DNA from: Phycisphaerales bacterium | GTDB lineage: Bacteria > Planctomycetota > Phycisphaerae > SM23-33 | Direction of reading: 5' to 3' | Length of the DNA: 11,389 bases | Assembly (NCBI GenBank): GCA_003485185.1 | Contig: DNAS01000035.1 | Coordinates: 1 to 11,389, forward strand | Part shown: positions 1 through 9,214 of the stretch, in pieces | Numbering within the stretch: position 1 is the first letter of the stretch | Layout: the number at the start of each line of letters is the position of its first letter | Made by a program: the position numbers and the translations under genes | Notes under the pieces: model-generated | What the model was told of the DNA's origin: nothing | The model's database searches: none | The model's input: the letters and a program-made list of their open reading frames with translations, nothing else

Positions 1-2039
<2,039 letters not shown>

Positions 2040-2056
2040 CGAATGCTCCCAAAGAC

Positions 2057-2091
2057 AAAAAGCCCTGGAGGTCGCAACCGCCTCAGGGCTT
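2057..2091 (-). terminator. Intrinsic terminator in the ileS leader (attenuator)
   Basis: Read on the minus strand, AAGCCCTGAGG (2091-2081) pairs with CCTCCAGGGCTT (2071-2060). This gives 11 Watson-Crick pairs with one bulged C and a 9-base loop. It runs into a T-rich tract, TTTTTGTCTTT. It ends about 18 bases before the ileS start, downstream of a promoter and of a short ORF, and not after any full gene. That placement is typical of an attenuator and not of an ordinary gene-end terminator. Folding energy was judged by eye only. Confidence 0.85.
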
Positions 2092-2128
2092 CAGGATTCG
2101 CAAGGCAGCCGGCACGCGCCCTAAAGCA
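2079..2128 (-). promoter_or_regulatory. Candidate antiterminator pairing in the ileS leader
   Basis: Segment 2128-2118 (TGCTTTAGGGC), which contains the leader-peptide stop codon TAG, can pair with 2089-2079 (GCCCTGAGGCG). This gives 11 continuous pairs, three of them G-U. The second segment contains most of the left arm of the terminator, so the two structures exclude each other. This is the geometry of segments 2:3 versus 3:4 in amino-acid biosynthetic attenuators. A ribosome sitting on the stop codon would cover segment 2 and favour termination. One stalled at the first Ile codons would leave it free. A further 7-bp complement (2162-2156 with 2114-2108) could act as a 1:2-type structure. 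The pairing is seen in the sequence; the mechanism is inferred. Confidence 0.65.
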
Positions 2129-2180
2129 CACGGACGATCGGGCGAATGCCGATGATGCCGGCGCGGACCCGGCCCGACAT
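2121..2180 (-). CDS. Ile-rich leader peptide of ileS (19 aa)
   Basis: This short ORF reads MSGRVRAGIIGIRPIVRVL and stops at TAG (2123-2121). Four of its codons are Ile (ATC 2156-2154, ATC 2153-2151, ATT 2147-2145, ATC 2138-2136), all within nine codons, and three are Val. Isoleucine is the substrate of the enzyme encoded next, which is the hallmark of a leader peptide sensing charged tRNA. It lies downstream of a strong promoter and just before an antiterminator/terminator pair. The start is the least certain part. The ATG is preceded directly by GGGG, which is itself in a small CCCC/GGGG hairpin, so the ribosome binding site is weak or unconventional. No other in-frame ATG, GTG or TTG lies between this ATG and the Ile run. 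It would be missed by normal gene calling because of its size. Confidence 0.65.
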   Translation of the reverse strand: MSGRVRAGIIGIRPIVRVL

Positions 2181-2275
2181 CCCCGGCGCGGGGAACGATG
2201 CAGCCTGTCGATTGTCGAGGCCTGTCCGCACGTGTGCTCCGGCTTGTCACGCCCATCCTGGGGCGAATCAGGTGG

Positions 2276-2303
2276 ATTATAGCGGACGCGCTGCCGCCGT
2301 CAA
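2276..2303 (-). promoter_or_regulatory. Sigma-70-type promoter of the ileS leader
   Basis: On the minus strand there is TTGACG (2303-2298), a 16-base spacer and a perfect TATAAT (2281-2276). Transcription would start near 2269. That gives a leader of about 230 bases to the ileS ATG, with about 90 bases before the leader-peptide start. The promoter begins 28 bases after the stop codon of the MATE gene, so ileS probably has its own transcription unit. Confidence 0.8.
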
Positions 2304-2330
2304 CGATTCAATGCGGGCGGAGCGGGCCCG

Positions 2331-3752
2331 TCAGGGCGCGCCCGCCGGCGGAACGACGCTGTCCAGCAGGCGGATCTTCTTCCACCGTCCGCTCTCGAAC
2401 CGCCAGGCCACCAGCACCCCCAGCACGATAACGTACAGGCTCGCCGTCAGCCAGGGCCCGAGACTTTCCAGGGCCGGCAGGTGTTTCACCATGACCAGCC
2501 CGCCGCCCAGGACCAGCGTCCAGCAGAGCACGATCGTCAGCACCATCGGGACGAAGGTGTCGCCCGCGCCGCGCAAGGCGCCGATGAAGACGATCGCCAT
2601 CGCGTCGAAAAGCTGGAACACAGCCGCGCAGATCAGAATCTTCGTGCTGATTTCCACGACCTGCTCGATAGGGATGTTCGCGGCGGCGGAATTCACCCCC
2701 GCGGCGAAGAAGCGTGCCAACGGGTAGCGGAACACCAGGAAGCACGCGCCGCAGAGGCCCATGTAGGCCATGGCGGCCACCAGCGCGGCGTGGGCGCGGC
2801 GCTGGGCGATGTCGTGTCGTCCCATGCCGATGTATCGTCCGACAATGGCGGTGGTGGCGATGGAGACGCCGACGGCCGGCATGAACGACAGCGACATGTA
2901 GCGCATCGCCACCGTGCTGGCGGCCATGTGCGCCGTTCCGAACTGCCCGACCAGCGCCGAGATGAACACGCCCCAGCTCAGCGAATCATTGGAGAACTGG
3001 ACGCCCGCGGGCCATCCGATGCGCATCAGCTCGCCGCACTGCGAGCGGCGGACCTGTCGCAGGGCGCGGGTTCCGTATCGCGCGTGCATCGACGGCGCGA
3101 GGAACACCGCCAGCAGAAGCCCCAGCAGCACACCGGCGCTGCACAGCGTGCCGAGTGCGGCGCCTTCCAGGCCCATCGCCGGCATGCCCAGCTTGCCGTA
3201 GATCAGCACGTAGTTCAGGCCCACGTTGACGAGGTTGGAAATCAGCGAAGCCGCCAGCACGATTCCGGGTCGATGGATGCCGAAGAAGAACTGTCCGAGC
3301 ACCCTGGCGGCGAGGAACAGTCCCATTGCAGAGATCATGTACCGGAAATACGTCGTCTCCAGCGCCTGGACGGTTTCCGTGTGGGGCATGAAGGAAAAAA
3401 TGCGCCCGCTCAACAGGATCAGCAGCGGGCCCAGCGTCAGCGAGTAGACCAGTGCGATGGCGATGCCCGCCCATGCGTACTGGCCGCACCGCTGAGGCCG
3501 GCCGGAACCGAGGTTCTGACTGACGTAGGTGTTCACCACCGTCAGCATGCCCAGCGCCAGGCTCGTGGGCGCGAACGCGAAGATGCCCCCGACGAACTGC
3601 GCCGCCAACGACGACGGTCCGACGCGCGCAACCATCAGGCCGTCAACGAACTGCATCAGCGTGTTATTGAGCATGGTCAGACTGGCAGGCCAGCTCAGGG
3701 CGAGCACTTCACCCAGTCCGCCCATCCGCCTGTCGTCTCCGTCGGGAAGCAT
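2331..3752 (-). CDS. MATE family efflux transporter
   Basis: Multidrug and toxic compound extrusion antiporter of the inner membrane, expected to expel cationic compounds using a Na+ or H+ gradient. From ATG 3752 it is 473 residues, normal for the family. About twelve hydrophobic segments are visible in two similar halves. The first half has the family-like stretch PASLTMLNNTLMQFVDGLMV, followed by GMLTVVNTYVSQNLGSGR. The second half opens with RIGWPAGVQFSNDSLSW and ends in a basic tail (ESGRWKKIR). The frame extends to a TTG at 3785, but ATG 3752 is preferred. It has AGGGAG nine bases upstream, and the likely promoter -10 (3791-3786) overlaps the region just before the TTG, so transcription would begin downstream of that codon. 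The substrate cannot be told from sequence. It is unlikely to be co-transcribed with ileS, which has its own promoter. Confidence 0.92.
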   Translation of the reverse strand: MLPDGDDRRMGGLGEVLALSWPASLTMLNNTLMQFVDGLMVARVGPSSLAAQFVGGIFAFAPTSLALGMLTVVNTYVSQNLGSGRPQRCGQYAWAGIAIALVYSLTLGPLLILLSGRIFSFMPHTETVQALETTYFRYMISAMGLFLAARVLGQFFFGIHRPGIVLAASLISNLVNVGLNYVLIYGKLGMPAMGLEGAALGTLCSAGVLLGLLLAVFLAPSMHARYGTRALRQVRRSQCGELMRIGWPAGVQFSNDSLSWGVFISALVGQFGTAHMAASTVAMRYMSLSFMPAVGVSIATTAIVGRYIGMGRHDIAQRRAHAALVAAMAYMGLCGACFLVFRYPLARFFAAGVNSAAANIPIEQVVEISTKILICAAVFQLFDAMAIVFIGALRGAGDTFVPMVLTIVLCWTLVLGGGLVMVKHLPALESLGPWLTASLYVIVLGVLVAWRFESGRWKKIRLLDSVVPPAGAP

Positions 3753-3785
3753 GCCCGGAATCTCCCTGCCGTCAGAAGGCGTCAA

Positions 3786-3794
3786 ATCATAGCA
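3786..3794 (-). promoter_or_regulatory. Extended -10 promoter of the MATE gene
   Basis: On the minus strand TGCTATGAT forms an extended -10 element (TGn before TATGAT, 3791-3786). No good -35 is visible 16-18 bases upstream, which suits extended -10 promoters. The start point would be near 3779, about 27 bases before the chosen ATG at 3752. Confidence 0.45.
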
Positions 3795-3843
3795 GATGTG
3801 AGCGCTTCCCGTGCGGACGATTTGGTCCGGAAACCGGAAATCC

Positions 3844-3871
3844 TTGACCTTCGCCCGCGTTGGAATAGAAT
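3844..3871 (+). promoter_or_regulatory. Promoter of the small acidic-protein gene
   Basis: TTGACC (3844-3849), a 16-base spacer and TAGAAT (3866-3871) match the sigma-70 pattern. Transcription would begin near 3878, about 60 bases before the ATG at 3937. It is divergent from the MATE promoter in the same 184-base spacer. Confidence 0.6.
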
Positions 3872-3936
3872 GAGCGACGTGGTCCGTGCGGAGCGCGGGC
3901 TACGGCATCTCTTTCCTGACACGTGGGAGCAGGTCA

Positions 3937-4350
3937 ATGGCTGAGAACAACAATATCGTCCCCGACGAAGAGCCGATTCCCCTGGAACTGGACGAGGACA
4001 AGCCCTCTCCGAAGATTGTCGAGCCGAAAGAAGAGCCCATCAGCCTGGTGGACAGCGGAGGCGCGGGGGGGATGAGCAAGATCAAGGTCGGCGGAGGCCT
4101 GGGAAGCGCCGCCGTGGGGATGCACGAGAAAAAGCAGTTTCGCCGCCCCCTGAACGTCAACGGCACAGGCGCCACCCGCTGCCGGATCTTCCATTCCAAG
4201 ATCGCCGACGCGCCGCTTCATGGGCTGGAGACCACGATCAACGAATGGCTGGACGAGGAGCAGATCGAGATCAAGCACGTCGGACACGTCATCGGCACGC
4301 TCGAAGCCAAGATGTCCGAGCCGAACCTGATCGTCATGGTCTGGTATTGA
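3937..4350 (+). CDS. Small acidic protein with EEPI(P/S)L motifs, unknown function
   Basis: A 137-residue protein that I do not recognise as a named family. ATG 3937 is chosen over an upstream in-frame ATG at 3886 because GGGAG lies seven bases before it and the promoter start point is near 3878. Residues 1-45 are acidic, proline-rich and probably disordered. They carry two copies of a short motif, EEPIPL (11-16) and EEPISL (32-37). A Gly-rich linker follows (about 41-59), then a basic patch (KKQFRRP, 65-71). Residues 72-137 look like a compact alpha/beta domain, with CRIFHSKI, the helix-like LETTINEWLDEE, HVGHVIGTLE and a hydrophobic end, LIVMVWY. There is no signal peptide or membrane segment, so it is probably cytoplasmic. 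It has its own promoter and converges on the DUF4175-like gene with a 16-base gap. The division into a disordered tail and a folded domain is inferred from composition. Confidence 0.8.
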   Translation: MAENNNIVPDEEPIPLELDEDKPSPKIVEPKEEPISLVDSGGAGGMSKIKVGGGLGSAAVGMHEKKQFRRPLNVNGTGATRCRIFHSKIADAPLHGLETTINEWLDEEQIEIKHVGHVIGTLEAKMSEPNLIVMVWY

Positions 4351-4366
4351 CGAGCGAGGGTGCGGG

Positions 4367-7300
4367 TCACTTCTGCTCGCTGAGCCGGCGGTAGTATTCC
4401 TCCAGCGCGGTGCTGTACTGCTCGGGGAGCTTGCCCTTCATCGCGTCGGCGATGTCGTCGCGGAGATACTTGGGCATGGCGGTGGAGGCGTCGGTCTGAA
4501 CATCGACCCCGCCGGCCAGCAGGAGCTTGGTCTGCCGCAGGGCGCCCACCGCCTGGTCGCGGGAACGCAGGACGTTGCGATAACGGTTGTGTTCCAGGTC
4601 GGTCTGAACCCGCTGCATGACGGTGATGGCCTGGAGCAGGCGGAAGTTCGCGTTGTCCGACACCTCGAAGCGGGAGCGGATCTTTTCGGCGCGGTTGACG
4701 AGGGTGGCCTGCTTTCCGGCGAGTCGTTTCATTTCCTGGGCCAGCGGCGGGGGCACGGGGCCTTCGATCCCTTCCTCGCCCGAGCCGGATATCTTCCCGC
4801 CGCCAGTGGCGCCCCCCGGCGAATCCTGCGACACGTCGTTGACCTGCCCCTTGCTGAACGGCTCGGGCGTCAGGCGCGTGGGGGTGCGCCGTCCGCCCTT
4901 GCCGACGGCCTTGTCTTCCACGAACTCGCCGCTGCTTTTCCCGGTGCGCCCTTCGCCGCTGCGCCCTTGAAGCTCGTTGGTGTTGGGCAACTGGTTGCCC
5001 GTCACGCCCTGGGCGTTCATGTTGGAAATCGGCCCGTCCAGTGCGTCCCATCCGATGCCCTTGTCGCCGCTCATGGCGTACTTGCTCGCCAGGTCGTCCA
5101 TCTGTTCGAACAGGTCCTCCTCCTGCTCCAGCAGGTCGCCGACCAGGTCCTCCAACTCGGTAGGCAGGTTGGCCTGCTCGATGTTGCTCTGCCCGCCGGC
5201 GGGGTCTTCCATGCTCCACTTGATCCGATCGGGCTCATCGGGCAGCCATTTCTCGATGTTGGCCGTCAGCGTCTTGGCGTTCTCGATGCCGTTGTCCTCC
5301 ACGGCTGTGGCAATTTCGGTGGCTTGTTTGGCCAGGGCGTCCTTGGCCATCGTGACGTCGGTTTTGACCGCCAGCAACTCTTTTAGCATCAGGGGATTGG
5401 AGAAATCCTGCTGGGCGAGCTTGCTGAAATCGGTGAACTGCTCGTTGAGGAAATTTTCCCACTTGTCCTGGGCGAGCTGGAGTTCCTTGAGCAGTTGCTG
5501 GTCTTCGGGAGTAAAGGCGTCCACGGGTTTTTTGTTCAGGCGTTCGGAGGCCTGGATGAGCTTCTTCTGTTCGTCGACGAACTTGCCGAGTTGATCCTTG
5601 AGCTGGGCGAGTTTCTCCCTGGCTTCGGGGGGCAAGTCTTGTCCTGCAGCGGCGGACTTCTTTGCCTCGGGGCGGTTGGCCAGCGAGGGCAACATGGCCA
5701 GCAGCGTGTGAAGCGCGTCGAGAATCTTGTCCTGCGTGTTGGCGAGTTGCCGGCAGGCGGCGTGACGGTTGTCGGAAACGGCCAGGCGGCTGAGCACCAG
5801 CGATTCCTCGACGGCCGACCGCGCCTCGTTGTTCGCCAGCACCGCAAGCTCCGGGCGCATGGGGGCCAGGTCCTCGGTGAACGGGAAGTGCTCCACCAGG
5901 TCGATCATCCCCGCGCGAATTTTCTTCTGGGCGTCGTGGATCTCGCCGGCGGTCCTGTGGATGCGGTCCAACTCGTCGGGGAACTTGTGCACCTTCAGGC
6001 AGAGGTCGGTGTTGACGCGCTGTGGTTCCTGCATCTTCAGCAGTTCCATCAGGCGCCGACGGAGTTCCTCGTAGGCGCGGGCCTTCTCGGCGGCGACCTT
6101 CTCGGCATTCTGGACGGTGATGGTGTAGGTGCGGCTCTGGACGCTCTGGGGTCCGCCCACGCCGGGAAGGTCGCGGTTGTCCGTGACGACGGCGTAGTAG
6201 GAAATCACGTTCCCCTCGACATACCCGGTGAGCAGGAACGTGTAATCGAGAACGGCGTCGGTTTTCCCGACGGCAGCGGCAGCGGAAAAGTCGCTCACCG
6301 GCGCGGCGGGCTGGCCTTCCATCGCGGCGTAGAGTTTCACGTCCGTCAGGCCGTAGGTGTCGGACGCCTTGAGGCGCATCTCGACCTTGCCTCCGGGCGC
6401 CGCCGTCACCGGCTGGGCCGGAGACAGGAACCGGATCGCGGGCGGCGCGTCGGGTACGGCCCGGATGCGGAAGTATCCGTTCGTCGTCTGGCCGTAGATG
6501 TCGGCGCTGCCCGGTCCGTCGGGCAACTGCTGGATGACCTGTCCGGAATGGTCCTTGAGCAGCAGGCGGTAGGCGCCGTCGGCGCGGACGGGGATGTCGG
6601 CGGTAAAGCTCGTGCCGGACGGGTCGGACCGCATCGCCTCGGGCGCAGCGCCCTGGCGGTCCAGCCAGACGCTCGGCAGGGGGGCGGAAACCTTGAGCGT
6701 GACGGTCGCCGTGCTGCCGAGGGGGGCTTCGATGGCGCCGTCCAGGCCTTCCGGACGGACCGTATGCTCTTTCCTGCCCGTATAGGGCGGGTAGGCATAC
6801 CGCAGCGAGATCGACTCGGCCCGGTTGACGCCGATCGTGAAGAACGGCTTGTCGGTCGGCCAGCGGGACTGCCCGATCTGCACGGCGTATCGGACGGGCT
6901 CTGTGACCTGCCCCAGCGGGCAGGCGAAGGTGGCGTAGCCGTCCTTGGAGAACATGGGCTTGGCCGGTCCGCCTTCGATCAGGACGTGGGCGGGGTAATT
7001 CGTTTCGGAGTCATTGACGATCTTCGCGACGATCGTCACCGATTCTCCGGCGAAGACCGTCGTGTCGCCGGGCGTCAGGACAACGAGGCGAATCGTGTTG
7101 ACGATGGGGACGTGCCCGCCCGGCCGGAGCACCGCCAGCAGCCCTCGGCGGAAAGGTTCGCCCTGGAGCGTGGCGAACGCGCCGAGCAGGACGACGGCGA
7201 CTGCCGCCGCCACGGCCCAGCGCTTCAGCGACCGCAGGGAAACGCTCGAGAGCAGGTCCACGCTGCGGGAATCTCGGGCGGCTTCCTCGATGGCCAGGGC

Positions 7301-7684
7301 CACCAGTTCCGGGCTGACCTGCTCGCGGTCGCGCGCGAGAAGGACGGAGTTGATGAGTTCGTTGCCCAGGCGGGGCAGATGTTGCTCGACGAATCGCGCC
7401 GCCTGGGCGCGGTTGTGCCTGCGGAACGCGCGGCGCAGGAGGAACCACCACGCCGCCGCCGACCAGGCCAGGACCGCGACGGCGAGGATCGCCCACCGCA
7501 GTGCGGCGGGGGGCTGGCCGGGCAGATACCCCACCCCGGCCGAAACCGCCAGCAGCGTCAGGCAGGCAACCGCGACCACCGCCGCCGCGCCGGCCAGCAG
7601 GTCCACCGACCAGCGGCGCATTCGCACGGTATCGAGGTGGCGATGGATTTCCGCGAGGGACCGGTTCTGTTCGAGCGTGGTCAT
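4367..7684 (-). CDS. DUF4175-like large membrane protein
   Basis: Protein of 1,105 residues from ATG 7684. A longer form from ATG 7738 would add 18 polar residues without a clear ribosome binding site, and the shorter form starts just before a cytosolic helix and the first membrane segment. Hydrophobic segments lie at about 27-50, 62-83 and 154-173. Between the second and third is the stretch RFVEQHLPRLGNELINSVLL, typical of this family. About 190-540 is beta-rich and Ig-like, with the PPYTG motif. About 540-880 is rich in charged helices and probable coiled coil. A Gly/Ser-rich low-complexity linker (about 880-985) follows, then a helical C-terminal region ending in LEEYYRRLSEQK. The family is common in Planctomycetota, often near MoxR ATPase and DUF58 genes, but neither is present here. 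No enzymatic motif is visible. A cell-envelope scaffold or assembly role is a guess; the family assignment is from memory of its architecture. Confidence 0.8.
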   Translation of the reverse strand: MTTLEQNRSLAEIHRHLDTVRMRRWSVDLLAGAAAVVAVACLTLLAVSAGVGYLPGQPPAALRWAILAVAVLAWSAAAWWFLLRRAFRRHNRAQAARFVEQHLPRLGNELINSVLLARDREQVSPELVALAIEEAARDSRSVDLLSSVSLRSLKRWAVAAAVAVVLLGAFATLQGEPFRRGLLAVLRPGGHVPIVNTIRLVVLTPGDTTVFAGESVTIVAKIVNDSETNYPAHVLIEGGPAKPMFSKDGYATFACPLGQVTEPVRYAVQIGQSRWPTDKPFFTIGVNRAESISLRYAYPPYTGRKEHTVRPEGLDGAIEAPLGSTATVTLKVSAPLPSVWLDRQGAAPEAMRSDPSGTSFTADIPVRADGAYRLLLKDHSGQVIQQLPDGPGSADIYGQTTNGYFRIRAVPDAPPAIRFLSPAQPVTAAPGGKVEMRLKASDTYGLTDVKLYAAMEGQPAAPVSDFSAAAAVGKTDAVLDYTFLLTGYVEGNVISYYAVVTDNRDLPGVGGPQSVQSRTYTITVQNAEKVAAEKARAYEELRRRLMELLKMQEPQRVNTDLCLKVHKFPDELDRIHRTAGEIHDAQKKIRAGMIDLVEHFPFTEDLAPMRPELAVLANNEARSAVEESLVLSRLAVSDNRHAACRQLANTQDKILDALHTLLAMLPSLANRPEAKKSAAAGQDLPPEAREKLAQLKDQLGKFVDEQKKLIQASERLNKKPVDAFTPEDQQLLKELQLAQDKWENFLNEQFTDFSKLAQQDFSNPLMLKELLAVKTDVTMAKDALAKQATEIATAVEDNGIENAKTLTANIEKWLPDEPDRIKWSMEDPAGGQSNIEQANLPTELEDLVGDLLEQEEDLFEQMDDLASKYAMSGDKGIGWDALDGPISNMNAQGVTGNQLPNTNELQGRSGEGRTGKSSGEFVEDKAVGKGGRRTPTRLTPEPFSKGQVNDVSQDSPGGATGGGKISGSGEEGIEGPVPPPLAQEMKRLAGKQATLVNRAEKIRSRFEVSDNANFRLLQAITVMQRVQTDLEHNRYRNVLRSRDQAVGALRQTKLLLAGGVDVQTDASTAMPKYLRDDIADAMKGKLPEQYSTALEEYYRRLSEQK

Positions 7685-7836
7685 GGCCTGTGAGCCCTTG
7701 GTGTCTGTTGACGCCGCGCGGGGCACGTCCCTGCGCATACCGCGAGACGCCTCTACTATCTTAAACGCTCGCGGGGGGTGGAAGAACCATCGGCAGACAA
7801 GAAAATCTTTACTTCTTGCCTTGGGGGGGAATGTGC

Positions 7837-7868
7837 AAAGAAAAGCGGCGGCCCCGAAGGACCGCCGC
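7837..7868 (-). terminator. Rho-independent terminator of the Re-citrate synthase-like gene
   Basis: On the minus strand GCGGCGGTCC (7868-7859), a TTCG tetraloop (7858-7855) and GGGCCGCCGC (7854-7845) form a 10-pair stem with one G-U. It is followed by TTTTCTTT. It lies 26 bases after the stop codon at 7895. The UUCG loop is an especially stable tetraloop. It should insulate the downstream DUF4175-like gene from readthrough. Confidence 0.9.
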
Positions 7869-7894
7869 CGGTGTGCGCTACTCTCTCGCCGGGA

Positions 7895-9214
7895 TTATCC
7901 GCCGAACGCCTGGGTGTACCAGGCGTGCATCTCCTCGTCGCTGATGGAGGTGGTGCGCCCGGATTCATACTCCTCGTCCACCTTGTCGCGAATCTTCAGC
8001 AGACGCGGGTCGTCCTTGGCCACGTTGGTGCTGTAGTGGTGGTCGATCCAGTGCTTGATGCCTGCGGCGCCCGACTTGTCGGTGATGACCACGGCCGGGG
8101 GACGGCCGAGAATCTTCGACGTGTCGAAGCAGTTGTAGATTTCCTCGCTCTTGAGCAGCCCGTCGGCGTGGATTCCCGCGCGGGTCGTGTTGAAGTCCCG
8201 CCCGATCAGCGGGAAGTTCGCCGGAATCGTTACACCGATCACCTTGCGGTAATACTCGGCGATCTCGGTGATGGCGTGGTAGTTGACCCGCGAGTCCATT
8301 CCCTTGATCTGGGCGGCCTCGATGACCATCGCCTCGATCGGCGTGTTGCCCGTCCGCTCGCCGATCCCCAGCAAACTGCCGTTGCAACCGGCGCAGCCAT
8401 AGAGCCATGCGGTGACCGGATTGATGAGCACCTTGTGGAAGTCGTTGTGCCCGTGCCACTCCAGCAGGTGTCCCGGGACGCCGGCATCGTGGATCATGCC
8501 GTGAACCAGCTTGGGCGCGCTGCGAGGCAAGATCGCCTCCGGCCAGGGAACGGCATAGCCCATCGTGTCACACAGGCGGATCTTGACGTCCTTCTTGTAC
8601 TCGTCCCGCAGCTTCATCAGCTCGATCGCGAACGGCACGACGAACCCGTAGAAGTCCGCGCGAGTGATGTCCTCGAAGTGGCAGCGGGGGACGATCCCCT
8701 CGTCCAGGGCCGAGCGGGCAATTTCCAGGTACATCTGGAGCGCCTGCTTGCGCGTCTTCTTGAGCTTCAGGAAGACGTGGTAATCGCTGCAACTGGTCAA
8801 GATGCCCGTCTCGTCGAGCCCGATCTCCTTGAGCAGCTTGAAATCGCTCTTGACCGCCCGGATCCAGCTGGTGACGAGGGGGTATTTCAGCCCCAATTCA
8901 CGGCATTTTTCGACGGCCTCGCGATCTTTTTTGGAGTAGAGGAAGAACTCGCTGGCGCGAATGATGCCCGAGCCGCCGTCCAGCTTGCTCAGCAGCTTGT
9001 AGATCTCGACAATCTGTTCGACGGTGTAGGGGGGGCGCGACTGCTGCCCGTCGCGGAACGTGGTGTCCGTGATCCAGACTTCCGGGGCCACGTTCATCGG
9101 AACCGTGGCCTCTTCGAAGAGAACCTTCGGCAGTTCGGTGTAGGGGAACTGCTCGCGGTAGAGGTTGGGTTCTTCCACATCCGCCAGCGGATATTTTGGC
9201 TTCTTGTCGCTCAA
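7895..9214 (-). CDS. DRE-TIM acyltransferase, probable Re-citrate synthase
   Basis: A 439-residue member of the HMGL-like/DRE-TIM metallolyase superfamily, which condenses acetyl-CoA with a 2-oxo acid. The N-terminus (ADVEEPNLYREQFPYTELPK) and the active-site stretch ITDTTFRDGQQSRPPYT (about 48-64) resemble, from memory, the Re-face citrate synthases of Clostridium kluyveri and other anaerobes. Ordinary isopropylmalate or homocitrate synthases usually read DTTLRDGEQ. The metal ligands are visible as HGHND at 254-258. GERTGNTPIE (285-294) and RAGIHADG (345-352) are further conserved blocks. There is no C-terminal leucine-regulatory domain, arguing against a feedback-regulated LeuA. The start is TTG, with AAAGGA ten bases upstream and no in-frame ATG before residue 40. 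If correct, it makes citrate from acetyl-CoA and oxaloacetate with Re stereochemistry, a trait of anaerobes. Homocitrate or citramalate synthase remains possible. The gene has its own promoter and a strong terminator. Confidence 0.85.
   Translation of the reverse strand: MSDKKPKYPLADVEEPNLYREQFPYTELPKVLFEEATVPMNVAPEVWITDTTFRDGQQSRPPYTVEQIVEIYKLLSKLDGGSGIIRASEFFLYSKKDREAVEKCRELGLKYPLVTSWIRAVKSDFKLLKEIGLDETGILTSCSDYHVFLKLKKTRKQALQMYLEIARSALDEGIVPRCHFEDITRADFYGFVVPFAIELMKLRDEYKKDVKIRLCDTMGYAVPWPEAILPRSAPKLVHGMIHDAGVPGHLLEWHGHNDFHKVLINPVTAWLYGCAGCNGSLLGIGERTGNTPIEAMVIEAAQIKGMDSRVNYHAITEIAEYYRKVIGVTIPANFPLIGRDFNTTRAGIHADGLLKSEEIYNCFDTSKILGRPPAVVITDKSGAAGIKHWIDHHYSTNVAKDDPRLLKIRDKVDEEYESGRTTSISDEEMHAWYTQAFGG

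Noticed and set aside
2040..2275. T-box riboswitch upstream of ileS
   Set aside because: Leader length and the terminator would fit, but the conserved TGGNACCGCG T-box sequence is absent and no stem I elements such as AGTGA at the right place were seen. The Ile-codon ORF explains the terminator better.
2304..2330. Terminator right after the MATE gene
   Set aside because: A short GC stem (CGGGC/GCCCG) exists but no T-run follows, and the ileS promoter begins there.
2481..3944. 487-codon plus-strand frame opposite the MATE gene
   Set aside because: Its product is a Gln/His/Arg/Asp-rich string typical of an antisense shadow of a membrane protein gene. The minus frame shows about twelve membrane segments.
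4353..4381. Hairpin AGCGAG/CTCGCT between the converging genes as a shared terminator
   Set aside because: Only six pairs with a 17-base loop and no T-run on either side.
5495..7693. 732-codon open frame on the plus strand opposite the DUF4175-like gene
   Set aside because: It mirrors the codon structure of the real gene in GC-rich DNA. The product is low-complexity, rich in Gly, Arg, Val and Asp, with no recognisable domain, while the minus frame has membrane segments and family motifs.
7741..7800. Promoter for the DUF4175-like gene (TAAGAT around 7764)
   Set aside because: The -10 matches four of six positions and no acceptable -35 lies at a proper distance, so I do not call it.
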